A stretch of DNA of 64,000 nt, from contig JBLNBN010000064.1 of assembly GCA_050260015.1 (NCBI GenBank), positions 36,254 through 100,253 of the forward strand, in the 5' to 3' direction. The DNA comes from JBLNBN01 sp050260015. Lineage in GTDB: Bacteria > Bacteroidota > Ignavibacteria > Kapaibacteriales > UBA2268. Positions within the stretch are counted from its first letter, which is position 1. Every line of letters begins with the position of its first letter. Both the position numbers and the translations under genes were made by a program. Positions 51,867-59,814 of this stretch are shown in pieces. The notes below the pieces were generated by a model. The model had not been told where the DNA came from. It saw only the letters and a program-made list of their open reading frames with translations, and searched no databases.

Positions 51867-53507
51867 TTAGAATGATGACGAAACGGATAGCGAAAAGCCG
51901 TTCGAAGCCGGCACGTACCGGCAAACGCCGCCTACGCAGAGAATGCCCGAACGCTGGCGGCCGTAGCCCAATTGAATTCTCGTCGATTCGAACAGGTACG
52001 CCAGCGAACCGTTTAGGTAGTGAAGGCGCAGATCCTCGAATTCGTTGTCGTAGTTGTATTCGTCGTAAACCGTTATGTACCAGTTCGGCGCCAGCGTTAA
52101 CTCGGCAAGCCCGAAAAGCCAATTTCCGTTCGTGTTCTCGCCGGCGTGCACCGCCGAATCGCGGCTCGACCAGAGGTGCTGACCCTCGATCCTCAACGCG
52201 TTAAAATCGGAGAGCTTGAACGTCAGGTCGGCGACCAGAATATTCGAATATATTTTACCGTAGCGGTATCCTCCACCGGATTCGATAACGTCCTTATCAT
52301 ATATTAGGTTGATAAACGTAAGGACGGATTTGAAATTTTTGCTCCATTCGCGGAGGTATTCAATGTTAAAGTCCTGGAAGAATAGCCTGTCGCCTACGCT
52401 TATGAGCGGGGAATCGTATTTGTACTTATTGATCGTGTCGCGCTTAACGGAATGCAAGCGCGAGTAGTTTAAGGTTAAAGAACCGCCGCGTTCGCCGCCG
52501 AGAAAAGTCTTTTCGGGTAGATTTATGGTAGCTTCAAGCTGCGCGCCGGCTTCGCCGTTGAATTGCGTGGCGAAGGGATAGAGCGTGGCGAGCCTGTAGG
52601 CATGCTGCCGCGTAAGGGCCGGGATATAGTTAATCGTCAGGTTGTTCGCCGTCGCCGCGCGATCGGCGCGGAAGTCCATGTTGTCCAGGCTGTGCAGGTT
52701 CAGCGATAGCCCGAAGCCCTCGGTAAAGTAACTCGTATTGAGTATCAACGCGTGGCCCGGGCTGAACGTATAGAGGTTCGTCGTCTTAGGATCGTTGTGC
52801 TTGTAGGCGTACTCGAGTTCCGCGGAGTAGCTCTCGCCTGTGACGGAGCCGCGTAGTGAATAGGCCAAAACATTTTCCGGCAGTCGGAATTGGGAATTGT
52901 CGTCCTCCTCGTACTTGCTGACCACAGAGCCGCCAAGAGCTAATTGAGGAGCTTCCTCGAGCGTTTCGGTAAAGATCGAATTTAAGCTGAAGTTGACGTC
53001 GCCTGCGCGAACTATGCCGCGACTCTTGCCCCAGAATGAACGCATCTTGCCGATCAAAGCCGTAGCTTCGATGCCGGCGGCGGGGCGGAACTTGACACGT
53101 AGCCCGTCGACCGCGTTGTCGAACCCGAGCGCGCGCTCTTCGTATGCCCGGAAGATGACCCCGGAGCCGAATTGCTCGTAGAAGTCGCCGGCCGTGACGT
53201 CGATTTTTTCCGAGCGATAGGAAGCGTAGCGATAGCTAATGCCGGAGCCTTCGTACCTGGGGTCGAATCCAAGCAGCGGCTTGTAGTACGCCTCGTAGCG
53301 CGCTCCAACCTCGAACTTGCCCGTATTGTATATTAAATTCAGGAACGAATTGCTGCGGATCTTTTCAGGAACTTTTATAGCCCCGATGAGCGAATCGGCA
53401 GTATAGCTCTGCGCCTCTATTTGGAAGTTTCCGGAGAGATTCCCTTGCGCCGTAGCGAAGGAATAGGCTAAACATGCCGAAAATAAGACGAGTAAGGCTT
53501 TTTTCAT
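51867..53507 (-). CDS. DUF6029 family outer-membrane protein
   Basis: 546 residues from ATG 53505-53507 (a frame start at 53549 lacks support). The signal peptide occupies about 1-20 (MKKALLVLFSACLAYSFATA). The rest consists of alternating beta strands typical of a large outer-membrane barrel: FEVGARYEAYYKPLLGFDP, DFYEQFGSGVIFRAYEERALGFDNAVDG, and a final SNGFSLSVSSSF strand ending in Phe. This matches the DUF6029 proteins of Bacteroidota, which often precede an Omp28-type gene. The function is unknown. A TAGTTTTG element with a distant CTTG lies just upstream at 53526-53558 (21-base spacing). Confidence 0.88.
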   Translation of the reverse strand: MKKALLVLFSACLAYSFATAQGNLSGNFQIEAQSYTADSLIGAIKVPEKIRSNSFLNLIYNTGKFEVGARYEAYYKPLLGFDPRYEGSGISYRYASYRSEKIDVTAGDFYEQFGSGVIFRAYEERALGFDNAVDGLRVKFRPAAGIEATALIGKMRSFWGKSRGIVRAGDVNFSLNSIFTETLEEAPQLALGGSVVSKYEEDDNSQFRLPENVLAYSLRGSVTGESYSAELEYAYKHNDPKTTNLYTFSPGHALILNTSYFTEGFGLSLNLHSLDNMDFRADRAATANNLTINYIPALTRQHAYRLATLYPFATQFNGEAGAQLEATINLPEKTFLGGERGGSLTLNYSRLHSVKRDTINKYKYDSPLISVGDRLFFQDFNIEYLREWSKNFKSVLTFINLIYDKDVIESGGGYRYGKIYSNILVADLTFKLSDFNALRIEGQHLWSSRDSAVHAGENTNGNWLFGLAELTLAPNWYITVYDEYNYDNEFEDLRLHYLNGSLAYLFESTRIQLGYGRQRSGILCVGGVCRYVPASNGFSLSVSSSF

Positions 53508-53760
53508 AAACTTTTTACAATTTGTCAAAACTAATCGGTTAAAATACAAAAAATCAAGATATTATGAAAGATGAGATTTTGAGGTCGGAGCTGGGAACCG
53601 GGCATGCGGAATTGGACGATCTCCCCGGAAGGATAATGCGACTTTACCTTTTGCCTCCGCCGGCGTTTCCTATGCTATACTATTATATGCTTTCAACTTA
53701 GCGAATCCCTTTGTATATTGCATTTTTACTAAAATGAATAATTCAAAGGGCTTTTTTGGA

Positions 53761-55416
53761 ATGAAGAAACTTTTCCTGGCGACTCTCTTGGTCGCCGCTT
53801 TTATAATCCCTAATTTATCATCTGTTTACGCTTGCACGAACATCCTCGTTTCGCGCGGCGCCTCCAGCGACGGCTCGGCTATGATCGCTTATAGCGCCGA
53901 CGCGGGCGGCTTTATGGAGCGCCTCTATTTCTACCGCGGCGGCAAGCACAATCCCGGCGAAACCGTAGATATTTACGAATGGGACACCGGCAAATTCCTT
54001 GGTAAGATAAAGCAAGCGGCCGAGACCTATAACGTAGTCGGCAATATGAACGATTACCAGGTCTCCGTCGGCGAAACGACATTTGGCGGACGCTCCGAGC
54101 TGATAGATACCAATGCGTTGGTAGATTACGGCTCGCTCATGCAACTCGCGCTCCAGCGCGCGAAGACGGCGCGCGAAGCGATCAAGGTAATGACTTCGCT
54201 CGTCGCCGAGTACGGCTACTATTCCTCCGGCGAATCCTTCTCCGTCGCCGATCCGAACGAAGTCTGGATCATGGAGATGATCAGCAAGGGCCCGAAGGAG
54301 CGCGGCGCCGTATGGGTAGCCCGTAGGGTTCCCGACGGGTACATAGCCGCCCACGCCAACATGGCGCGCATACGCGAGTTCCCGCTCAACGACCCTGATA
54401 ATTGCCTCTATGCGCCCGACGTTATTTCCTTCGCGGAAAAGGCCGGCTACTACGATAAAAAGAAGGACGGCGCTTTCAGCTTCGTTAACGCGTACTGCCC
54501 GCCCGATCCCGGGGGACTTCTCTTCTGCGAAAGCCGCGTTTGGAGCATCTTCCGCCGCGCCGCCGCATCGCAAAACTTCTCCGACGATTACTTCCGCGCG
54601 GTAAAGGGCGCCGATCCCTACCCGCTCTTCGTTAAGCCTGACGCAAAGCTCTCCGTGCGCGACATGATCGGCCTTATGCGCGACCACTTCGAGGGAACTC
54701 CCTTCGACATGACTAAGGGCGTCGCAGCCGGCGAATACGGCAATCCTTACCGCTGGAAGCCGCTTGAATTCAAGATCGGCGACGACACCGCGAACGTCTA
54801 CGGCTGGGAGCGCCCAATTTCCACGCAGCAAACCGCCTACTCCTTCGTGTCGCAAATGCGTTCCGACCTCCCTCGCGAGATAGGCGGCATAATGTGGTAC
54901 GGCGTCGACGATACGTACGGCACGGTGTACATGCCCTTTTATTGCTCGATGAGCCAAGCTCCTCGTTCTTACGTCGTAGGAGCTATCAACGACTTCACGA
55001 TGGAATCCGCCTGGTGGATATTCAATCTTGTAAATAATTTGTCCTACCATAAATATTCTTACGTTATTAAGGACATCCAGGCCGTACAGAAGGAATTCGA
55101 GGATAAGTTCTTCGCGTACCAACCCGCGTTGGAAAACGCCGCTAAAGAGCTTTACAAGCAGGATCCGAAGCTCGCCGCTTCCTTCCTCTCCGATTACTCG
55201 GTCGCGCAGGCCGAGGGAGTGGCGCAGAGATGGCGCGAGCTCTGGCGCGACCTCGTTATGAAATACAACGACGGCTACATAAACGACGTCAACCGCGAAG
55301 CGGGACGCCACCCGAAGAGCTCCGGCTACGGCGACGAGCTGTTTAAACGCGCTGTCAGCGAACGCCCAGGCTACTACGACGTCCGCTGGCGCGAAAAGAA
55401 CGAGGGCAAGAAATAG
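53761..55416 (+). CDS. C69 family dipeptidase (PepD-like, secreted)
   Basis: 551 residues from ATG 53761, chosen because it starts a clean signal peptide (MKKLFLATLLVAAF to SSVYA); the frame start at 53734 would add nine polar residues. Cleavage would expose C25 in ACTNILVSRGASSDGS as the N-terminal nucleophile, as in family C69/U34 N-terminal-nucleophile hydrolases. Conserved segments SADAGGFMERLYFYRGG, NAYCPPDPGGLLFCESRVWSIFRRAA and RSYVVGAINDFTMESAWWIFN follow the family. It likely acts in the periplasm or outside on dipeptides or small peptides. A good terminator follows at 55451. Confidence 0.92.
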   Translation: MKKLFLATLLVAAFIIPNLSSVYACTNILVSRGASSDGSAMIAYSADAGGFMERLYFYRGGKHNPGETVDIYEWDTGKFLGKIKQAAETYNVVGNMNDYQVSVGETTFGGRSELIDTNALVDYGSLMQLALQRAKTAREAIKVMTSLVAEYGYYSSGESFSVADPNEVWIMEMISKGPKERGAVWVARRVPDGYIAAHANMARIREFPLNDPDNCLYAPDVISFAEKAGYYDKKKDGAFSFVNAYCPPDPGGLLFCESRVWSIFRRAAASQNFSDDYFRAVKGADPYPLFVKPDAKLSVRDMIGLMRDHFEGTPFDMTKGVAAGEYGNPYRWKPLEFKIGDDTANVYGWERPISTQQTAYSFVSQMRSDLPREIGGIMWYGVDDTYGTVYMPFYCSMSQAPRSYVVGAINDFTMESAWWIFNLVNNLSYHKYSYVIKDIQAVQKEFEDKFFAYQPALENAAKELYKQDPKLAASFLSDYSVAQAEGVAQRWRELWRDLVMKYNDGYINDVNREAGRHPKSSGYGDELFKRAVSERPGYYDVRWREKNEGKK

Positions 55417-55450
55417 AGGAATAATCCGCTAAGAATTTCCCAGGTTTAAA

Positions 55451-55480
55451 GAGCAAGCTGCCGCAGCTTGCTCTTTTTTT
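55451..55480 (+). terminator. Rho-independent terminator after the C69 peptidase gene
   Basis: Stem GAGCAAGCTG (55451-55460) and CAGCTTGCTC (55464-55473) with a three-base loop and seven T at 55474-55480. Confidence 0.93.
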
Positions 55481-55601
55481 GTATATATGCGCAATCGTGC
55501 GAAATTTGTATTAAATCGGATAAATGCGTAAGTTGGTGGTATAAATCTGAAAATCTTTGATAGGAGATAGAAAATAGTCAGAGCGGCAATAGCGCTTTTC
55601 C

Positions 55602-55672
55602 AACCGCATAGCGGTTCAACGTCAGTAGAATACAAGTTCCACAAAGTGATCGTGAACGTCGGAGACGTTCAA
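55602..55672. repeat. REP-like unit A upstream of the second RAYT
   Basis: Two palindromes, AACCGC-ATA-GCGGTT (55602-55616) and GAACGTC-GGA-GACGTTC (55654-55670), joined by the segment CAACGTCAGTAGAATACAA. A near-identical direct copy lies downstream of the transposase (56301-56372), and the second palindromes of the two copies are exactly 700 bases apart. The rest of the gene-free stretch 55481-55749 shows no gene. Confidence 0.85.
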
Positions 55673-55749
55673 AATTATAGGCAAATGAAAGAATTTCCAG
55701 GATTAAGTCAAACCAAGATATTTTAACACCATAAAATAGAGTTTGAGCA

Positions 55750-56208
55750 ATGGCAAATACTTATACGCAAATATTTATTCATGTAGTGTTTAGCGTCCAG
55801 GATAGGGAGCGAATTATTCCTCAATCAATTAGCGAGCGCATAAATAAATATATTTCAGGAATAATTCATAAGCGTGGCAGCAAAGTCTATTCGATAAACG
55901 CGATGCCGGATCATGTCCATATCCTATTAAGTTTGAACCCGGATGATTCGTTATCAGAATTAATTAAAGAAGTCAAAAGATGCGCTACTGTTTTCATAAA
56001 GGATAATAAATTAATGCCATTTTCTTTTCAATGGCAAAAGGGATACGGCGCATTTTCATGTTCAAAGTCATCTATCTCGGCTGTTTGTAAATATATAAAG
56101 AACCAGGAATTACATCATAAGAGAAAAACATTTCGTGAAGAGTATGTGGAATTGTTGGAGAAATATGAGGTTGAATACGACAAGGCATACATATTTCAAG
56201 AAGTATAA
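55750..56208 (+). CDS. IS200-like Y1 transposase, RAYT type
   Basis: 152 residues, complete. HUH motif DHVHILLS near 55-62 and catalytic-tyrosine segment VCKYIKNQELHHK near 117-129 are both intact. FQWQKGYGAFSCS is shared with the truncated homologue at 1-329; the two proteins look clearly homologous but far from identical. The Y1 enzymes nick single-stranded hairpin DNA; REP-associated versions are mostly immobile and act on REP repeats. Here the gene is bracketed by three copies of a palindromic unit (55602-55672, 56211-56286, 56301-56372). There are no other IS200/IS605 features such as TnpB. The AT-rich, codon-biased-unlike-neighbours sequence suggests later arrival than the flanking genes. 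Confidence 0.93.
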   Translation: MANTYTQIFIHVVFSVQDRERIIPQSISERINKYISGIIHKRGSKVYSINAMPDHVHILLSLNPDDSLSELIKEVKRCATVFIKDNKLMPFSFQWQKGYGAFSCSKSSISAVCKYIKNQELHHKRKTFREEYVELLEKYEVEYDKAYIFQEV

Positions 56209-56210
56209 AT

Positions 56211-56372
56211 GTTCAACGGCTATGCCGTTGTCGATCCAATTTTATTTGTGCCTCCGGCTACTGACGTTTAACGGCTACGCCGTTGATTAGAGCAAATTCC
56301 ACCCGCGTTAGCGGTTCAACGTCAGTAGAATACAAATTCCCCAAAGAGATCGAGAACGTCGGAGACGTTCAA
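56211..56372. repeat. REP-like units B (inverted) and C (direct) downstream of the second RAYT
   Basis: Unit B has palindromes CAACGGC-TAT-GCCGTTG (56214-56230) and AACGGC-TAC-GCCGTT (56270-56284). On the minus strand the second is followed by AAACGTCAGTAG, matching the joining segment of units A and C, so B is a diverged inverted copy. Unit C (56301-56372) has CCGC-GTTA-GCGG and GAACGTC-GGA-GACGTTC (56354-56370), the same as unit A apart from a few changes. B and C face each other, as REP pairs in BIMEs do. Confidence 0.85.
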
Positions 56373-56453
56373 CTCTAGAATTTTTTGCTCCATCAAGAAA
56401 AATTCTATAACCTCCCAATCGTATTACATCTACGTATTGTTTAATATACTTGA

Positions 56454-57344
56454 ATGAAAATGATTAAATCCACTATAAAAGTTAAGCTCGCGCTCTGCGC
56501 TCTGGGACTACTGACCGCCCTCGCGCCCGCCGCCGCCCAAAAATCATACCTCTGGAAGGTCGAATCCAGGACCGCCACGGTTTATTTGCTCGGCTCCATC
56601 CACGTGGCCAAGGCCGAAACCTACCCGCTCGATAAGGAAATCGAGGAGGCCTACGCCGCAAGCGACACGCTCGGCGTCGAGGTCGACATAGCCTCCGACC
56701 AGGTTAATTCATCAATAATAATGCAACACGCCCGCTACGGCGGCGACACTACGCTGAAAATGATGGTAAAGCCCGAAACATATAAGGCGATAGTCGAAGA
56801 ACTTAAAAAGCATTCTATTCCCGAGCTTTTCATCGCGAAGACGAAGCCCTGGTTCGCTATTATGATGCTGCTGAACTTAGAGCTGGCAAAGGGCGGGTTC
56901 GATAAGACGGAAGGCGTGGATATGCACTTCCTGCAGAAAGCTAAGCGGAGTAAGAAACCGATAATCGAGCTTGAATCTATCGAATTTCAGCTCAAGCTCT
57001 TCGAGCGGTTCGATCAATACGCCGACGATTACTTCGCTTACTCCATTAAGGAGGCCGGAGAAACTCCGAAGGAAATCGATTCCATGCTCGCCGCGTGGAA
57101 GAAAGGGGACGATAAAAAACTGGAAGGCATGCTGAACGAGGCTACGGACGAATTCCCGGCTTTAACGCCTCTAATGGACGCCCTGTTGACGGAGCGCAAT
57201 ATAACAATGACGACGAGTCTCGAGCGGCTTCTCGAGCGCAATGGGAAGTACTTTATCGTAGTCGGCGCAGGGCACCTGATCGGCGAAAAAGGCATAGTCA
57301 ACGATCTAAAATCCAAAGGGAAATATAAGATAAAACGCTATTAA
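56454..57344 (+). CDS. TraB/GumN family exported protein
   Basis: 296 residues with a signal peptide ending near ALAPAAAQ (residue 29). The TraB/GumN motif series is present: YLLGSIHVAKAETYPL near 43-58, ELESIEFQLKLFERF near 175, and the C-terminal YFIVVGAGHLIGEKGIVNDLKSKG near 268-291. Members of this family include Tiki-like metalloproteases and conserved Glu and His/Gly residues match; the function in bacteria is unsettled. It is a single-gene unit between the second RAYT and the convergent epimerase gene, with a seven-base gap to the latter. Confidence 0.92.
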   Translation: MKMIKSTIKVKLALCALGLLTALAPAAAQKSYLWKVESRTATVYLLGSIHVAKAETYPLDKEIEEAYAASDTLGVEVDIASDQVNSSIIMQHARYGGDTTLKMMVKPETYKAIVEELKKHSIPELFIAKTKPWFAIMMLLNLELAKGGFDKTEGVDMHFLQKAKRSKKPIIELESIEFQLKLFERFDQYADDYFAYSIKEAGETPKEIDSMLAAWKKGDDKKLEGMLNEATDEFPALTPLMDALLTERNITMTTSLERLLERNGKYFIVVGAGHLIGEKGIVNDLKSKGKYKIKRY

Positions 57345-57351
57345 TATGGAG

Positions 57352-58302
57352 TTAAAGATTAAATCCCTTGAACCACTCGACGGTTCGAGCGATTCCCTCC
57401 TCAAATTCCACTTCGGCTCGCCAATCCAAAAGGCGGGCCGCTTTTTTTACGTCGGCGCCCGTCTCGGACATATCCGCCGAGTGAAACGGCTTGTAGATTA
57501 TTTCCGCCTTCTTCCCCAGCCCCTTCTCGATGAGTTCGATCATGTAATTCAATTCCACGGGCGTTCTGCCGCCGCCAAGATTGATTATCTCGTAGCCAAG
57601 CGGCTTTAGCGAGGCGACGACGCCGCGCGCTATGTCCTCGACGAACGTGAAGTCGCGCGTTTGCGTGCCGTCCCCGAATACTTCGATAGGCTCTCCGCGC
57701 CAAATTCTATTCATAAATATATAATAGCTCATGTCGGGACGACCTGCCGGCCCATATACGGTAAAGAATCTCAAAACGGAGGAGTCGATCCCGTAGAGAT
57801 GCTTATAGGAATACGCTATCGCCTCGGCGGCTTTTTTCGTTGCGGCGTAGGGAGAAATAGGTCGGTTAACGGGCAGTTCCTCGGAGAAGGGTATTTCTTC
57901 GCCGGCGTAGAGCGAACTGCTGGAGGCGAGGACGAGCTTCTCAACGCCGAGATCCTTCATTGTCTCGAGTATATTCAGCGTACCCATGAAGTTCGTCGTA
58001 GCGTAGACGAAGGGATTCTCGATGGAGGCGCGCACGCCCGCGCGAGCCGCCAAGTTAATGACTGCGTCGGGGCGCTCGCGCTCGAATATTTCGCGGGTCG
58101 ATTCAAGCGATTCGATGTCGGCGCGATAGAATTTAAAGCCCTTCCGGGACTCCAATTGCGAGAGCCGCCAGAGCTTCAGCCGGGGATCGTAGTAATCGTT
58201 TAAGTTATCTACCCCGACGACTTCTTCGCCGCGTTCGAGCAGAAGTTCCGCAGTCCGCCAGCCGATAAAGCCGGCCGCTCCCGTCAGTAATATCTTTCCC
58301 AT
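57352..58302 (-). CDS. NAD-dependent epimerase, UDP-glucuronate 4-epimerase-like
   Basis: 316 residues of the extended SDR family. The Rossmann motif GAAGFIG is at 8-14, the stretch VVGVDNLNDYYDPRLKLWRLSQLE is typical of UDP-glucuronate 4-epimerases, and the catalytic triad includes Ser near 128 (LASSSSLYAG) and YAATK near 155. It would supply UDP-galacturonate or a similar sugar for polysaccharides. Other SDR sugar enzymes cannot be ruled out fully. Its ATG shares one base with the stop of the upstream glycosyltransferase (TAATG), so the two genes are coupled. Confidence 0.9.
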   Translation of the reverse strand: MGKILLTGAAGFIGWRTAELLLERGEEVVGVDNLNDYYDPRLKLWRLSQLESRKGFKFYRADIESLESTREIFERERPDAVINLAARAGVRASIENPFVYATTNFMGTLNILETMKDLGVEKLVLASSSSLYAGEEIPFSEELPVNRPISPYAATKKAAEAIAYSYKHLYGIDSSVLRFFTVYGPAGRPDMSYYIFMNRIWRGEPIEVFGDGTQTRDFTFVEDIARGVVASLKPLGYEIINLGGGRTPVELNYMIELIEKGLGKKAEIIYKPFHSADMSETGADVKKAARLLDWRAEVEFEEGIARTVEWFKGFNL

Positions 58303-59246
58303 TAAGCGTCTTTTAGTAAGTTATAATTCTTAAATGTAAATATCTGCTTACCGCCGTTGAAGTTCTTCTCGATAAAGGAGAGTATTTTGTTTTTCGTTTT
58401 CTCGTGCTTGTGCGGCTCGCGGCCCGGGTCGGGCTTGCCTTCCCATTGCAGTTTATCCTTCCAATTCATTCGCGCGATCATACCTTTCATAACAGCCGGG
58501 TGGCTGCCGGTAAACTTCGCTATTTTCGACATCGGGCCGTAATCGAATTCCTTTGGGGCGGCTGCGAAGTCGAGTTCGCTCTGCTCCTTGCCGCGATGGT
58601 TCGCGTAGAAGTAACGGCGTTTGTTTTGCATTAAGTGCGGCGGGCGCACCCAGCCGTAATGGAATATCCTCGCGTTCGCTTTAGCCACGTTTAGTTTATG
58701 CGTGCCCGTCTCCTGCCGCGGATTTTCCCAAAAGTCGAACCTGCGGAAGCTCTGCGCGCTCTCGAACGAATGCACGTCGGGGAGGTTGCGCACAATGCGG
58801 ATCTCGTGGGGGTACCAGCCGTGGCTCGCGTGGTAGCGATCGTAGTCGCCCCAGAAGTGGACGTAGTCGAAGAGCAATCCCTCGACGCGTTTATCTTCCA
58901 AAAGCTCCTCGCATCGCGCCTTTATAATAGGCAGATCGTCCTCGTGAACGACTTCGTCGGCCTGGACGTAGAAGAGCCAATCGCCCGTGCACGCCTTCAT
59001 AGCGACGTCCGTTTGCACGGCGTGTATCGTGCCGCGCTTCCATTTGTCGTCCCAAATCGTATCTATAATTTTGATTTTATCGCTGCCGATAGAGAGGATT
59101 TCCTCGCGGGTCGTATCGTCCTCGTCGCCCTTGCCGAGCGCGACGACAAATTCGTCGCAGATCGGTAGAATGGATTCTATCGATTCACGAATGGGATAGT
59201 AGAGCTTCGCGGCGTTACGGGCGAAGGTAAAACCTGAAATCTTCAA
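58302..59246 (-). CDS. Glycosyltransferase family 2 (short, soluble)
   Basis: 314 residues from TTG at 59244-59246, chosen because GGAG lies seven bases upstream and because the conserved opening LKISGFTFARNAAKLYYPIRESI then begins the protein; another TTG at 59292 is possible but lacks such a site. The GT-A motif includes CDEFVVALGKGDEDDTTREEI and, in place of DxD, VQADEVVHEDD near 107-115. The C-terminal half has KDKLQWEGKPDPGREPHKHEKTK. It probably adds a sugar to a surface glycan, together with the overlapping epimerase gene. It follows rplS on this strand, separated by a terminator. Confidence 0.85.
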   Translation of the reverse strand: MKISGFTFARNAAKLYYPIRESIESILPICDEFVVALGKGDEDDTTREEILSIGSDKIKIIDTIWDDKWKRGTIHAVQTDVAMKACTGDWLFYVQADEVVHEDDLPIIKARCEELLEDKRVEGLLFDYVHFWGDYDRYHASHGWYPHEIRIVRNLPDVHSFESAQSFRRFDFWENPRQETGTHKLNVAKANARIFHYGWVRPPHLMQNKRRYFYANHRGKEQSELDFAAAPKEFDYGPMSKIAKFTGSHPAVMKGMIARMNWKDKLQWEGKPDPGREPHKHEKTKNKILSFIEKNFNGGKQIFTFKNYNLLKDA

Positions 59247-59297
59247 GTGGTCGGCTCCAATAAGAAATGACTTCGGGAAAATCGTTTTACGCAAAAT

Positions 59298-59328
59298 AAA
59301 AAAACGGCGAACAAATAGCTTGCCGCCG
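59298..59328 (-). terminator. Rho-independent terminator after rplS
   Basis: Minus strand stem CGGCG (59328-59324) with CGCCG (59309-59305), loop of fourteen bases, then seven T (59304-59298); an A-rich tract precedes the stem. It lies within the 50 bases between rplS and the next coding start. Confidence 0.78.
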
Positions 59329-59351
59329 CTTTTTTAGAAAAAGTTTGCATG

Positions 59352-59732
59352 TCAGGAGAGTTTCTGACGGATTTTCTTTTCGCTCATGCCGCGGAGATAA
59401 TAAAGCTTAGCGCGGCGCGCTCTTCCTTCGCGGATGAGCTGAATCGATTGAATCATCGGCGAGAACACCGGGAAGATTCTCTCGACTCCAACGCCGTTGG
59501 AGATTTTTCTAATAAGGAAAGTTTCATTTATTCCGCTGCCGCGGCGACCGATTACGATGCCTTTGAAGTTCTGAATACGCTCTTTCTCGCCCTCGATTAC
59601 TCTTACGGCTACATTAAGCGTATCGCCCGGCTTGAAGTCGGGAACTTCGGCGAAGTTGTCGCCGTCTTTATCTTTTCTGAACCCGATAGCTCTTTCGAGC
59701 ATCATCGTGTCCACCATGTCAAGTTTGTTCAT
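59352..59732 (-). CDS. rplS: 50S ribosomal protein L19
   Basis: 126 residues, normal length. The L19 signature is complete: FKPGDTLNVAVRVIEGEKERIQNFKGIVIGRRGSGINETFLIRKISNGVGVERIFPVFSPMIQSIQ, ending in RRAKLYYLRGMSEKKIRQKL. It sits at the interface of the 30S and 50S subunits. The promoter at 59760 gives a short leader of about 20 bases. In many genomes rplS follows trmD; here it stands alone, downstream of aspS and not with trmD or rimM in view. Confidence 0.98.
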   Translation of the reverse strand: MNKLDMVDTMMLERAIGFRKDKDGDNFAEVPDFKPGDTLNVAVRVIEGEKERIQNFKGIVIGRRGSGINETFLIRKISNGVGVERIFPVFSPMIQSIQLIREGRARRAKLYYLRGMSEKKIRQKLS

Positions 59733-59759
59733 TCCTCTTTCCTCTAAAAAAGTGAGCTA

Positions 59760-59803
59760 CAAAAATACGACGAAAAATTAAATTTGCAAAATGTTTTGCA
59801 AAT
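59760..59803 (-). promoter_or_regulatory. Strong Bacteroidota-type promoter of rplS overlapped by a perfect inverted repeat
   Basis: Minus strand: TTTG (59790-59787), 19 bases, TATTTTTG (59767-59760), an exact match to TTTG-N19-TAnnTTTG. A perfect 22-base inverted repeat with arms ATTTGCAAAA (59782-59791) and TTTTGCAAAT (59794-59803) overlaps the TTTG element. It may be an operator, or part of a weak terminator for aspS. Confidence 0.75.
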
Positions 59804-59814
59804 AAAATTCTTCG

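Noticed and set aside
53564..53701. 45-codon open frame between the DUF6029 and C69 genes (starts MKDEILRSEL)
   Set aside because: No convincing ribosome site or domain; could be chance or a remnant, and its end overlaps promoter-like AT-rich DNA.
53818..55311. Long open frame (497 codons) on the minus strand opposite the C69 peptidase gene
   Set aside because: It is the antisense shadow of a well-recognised gene with biased codon use; no signal peptide, domain or ribosome site.
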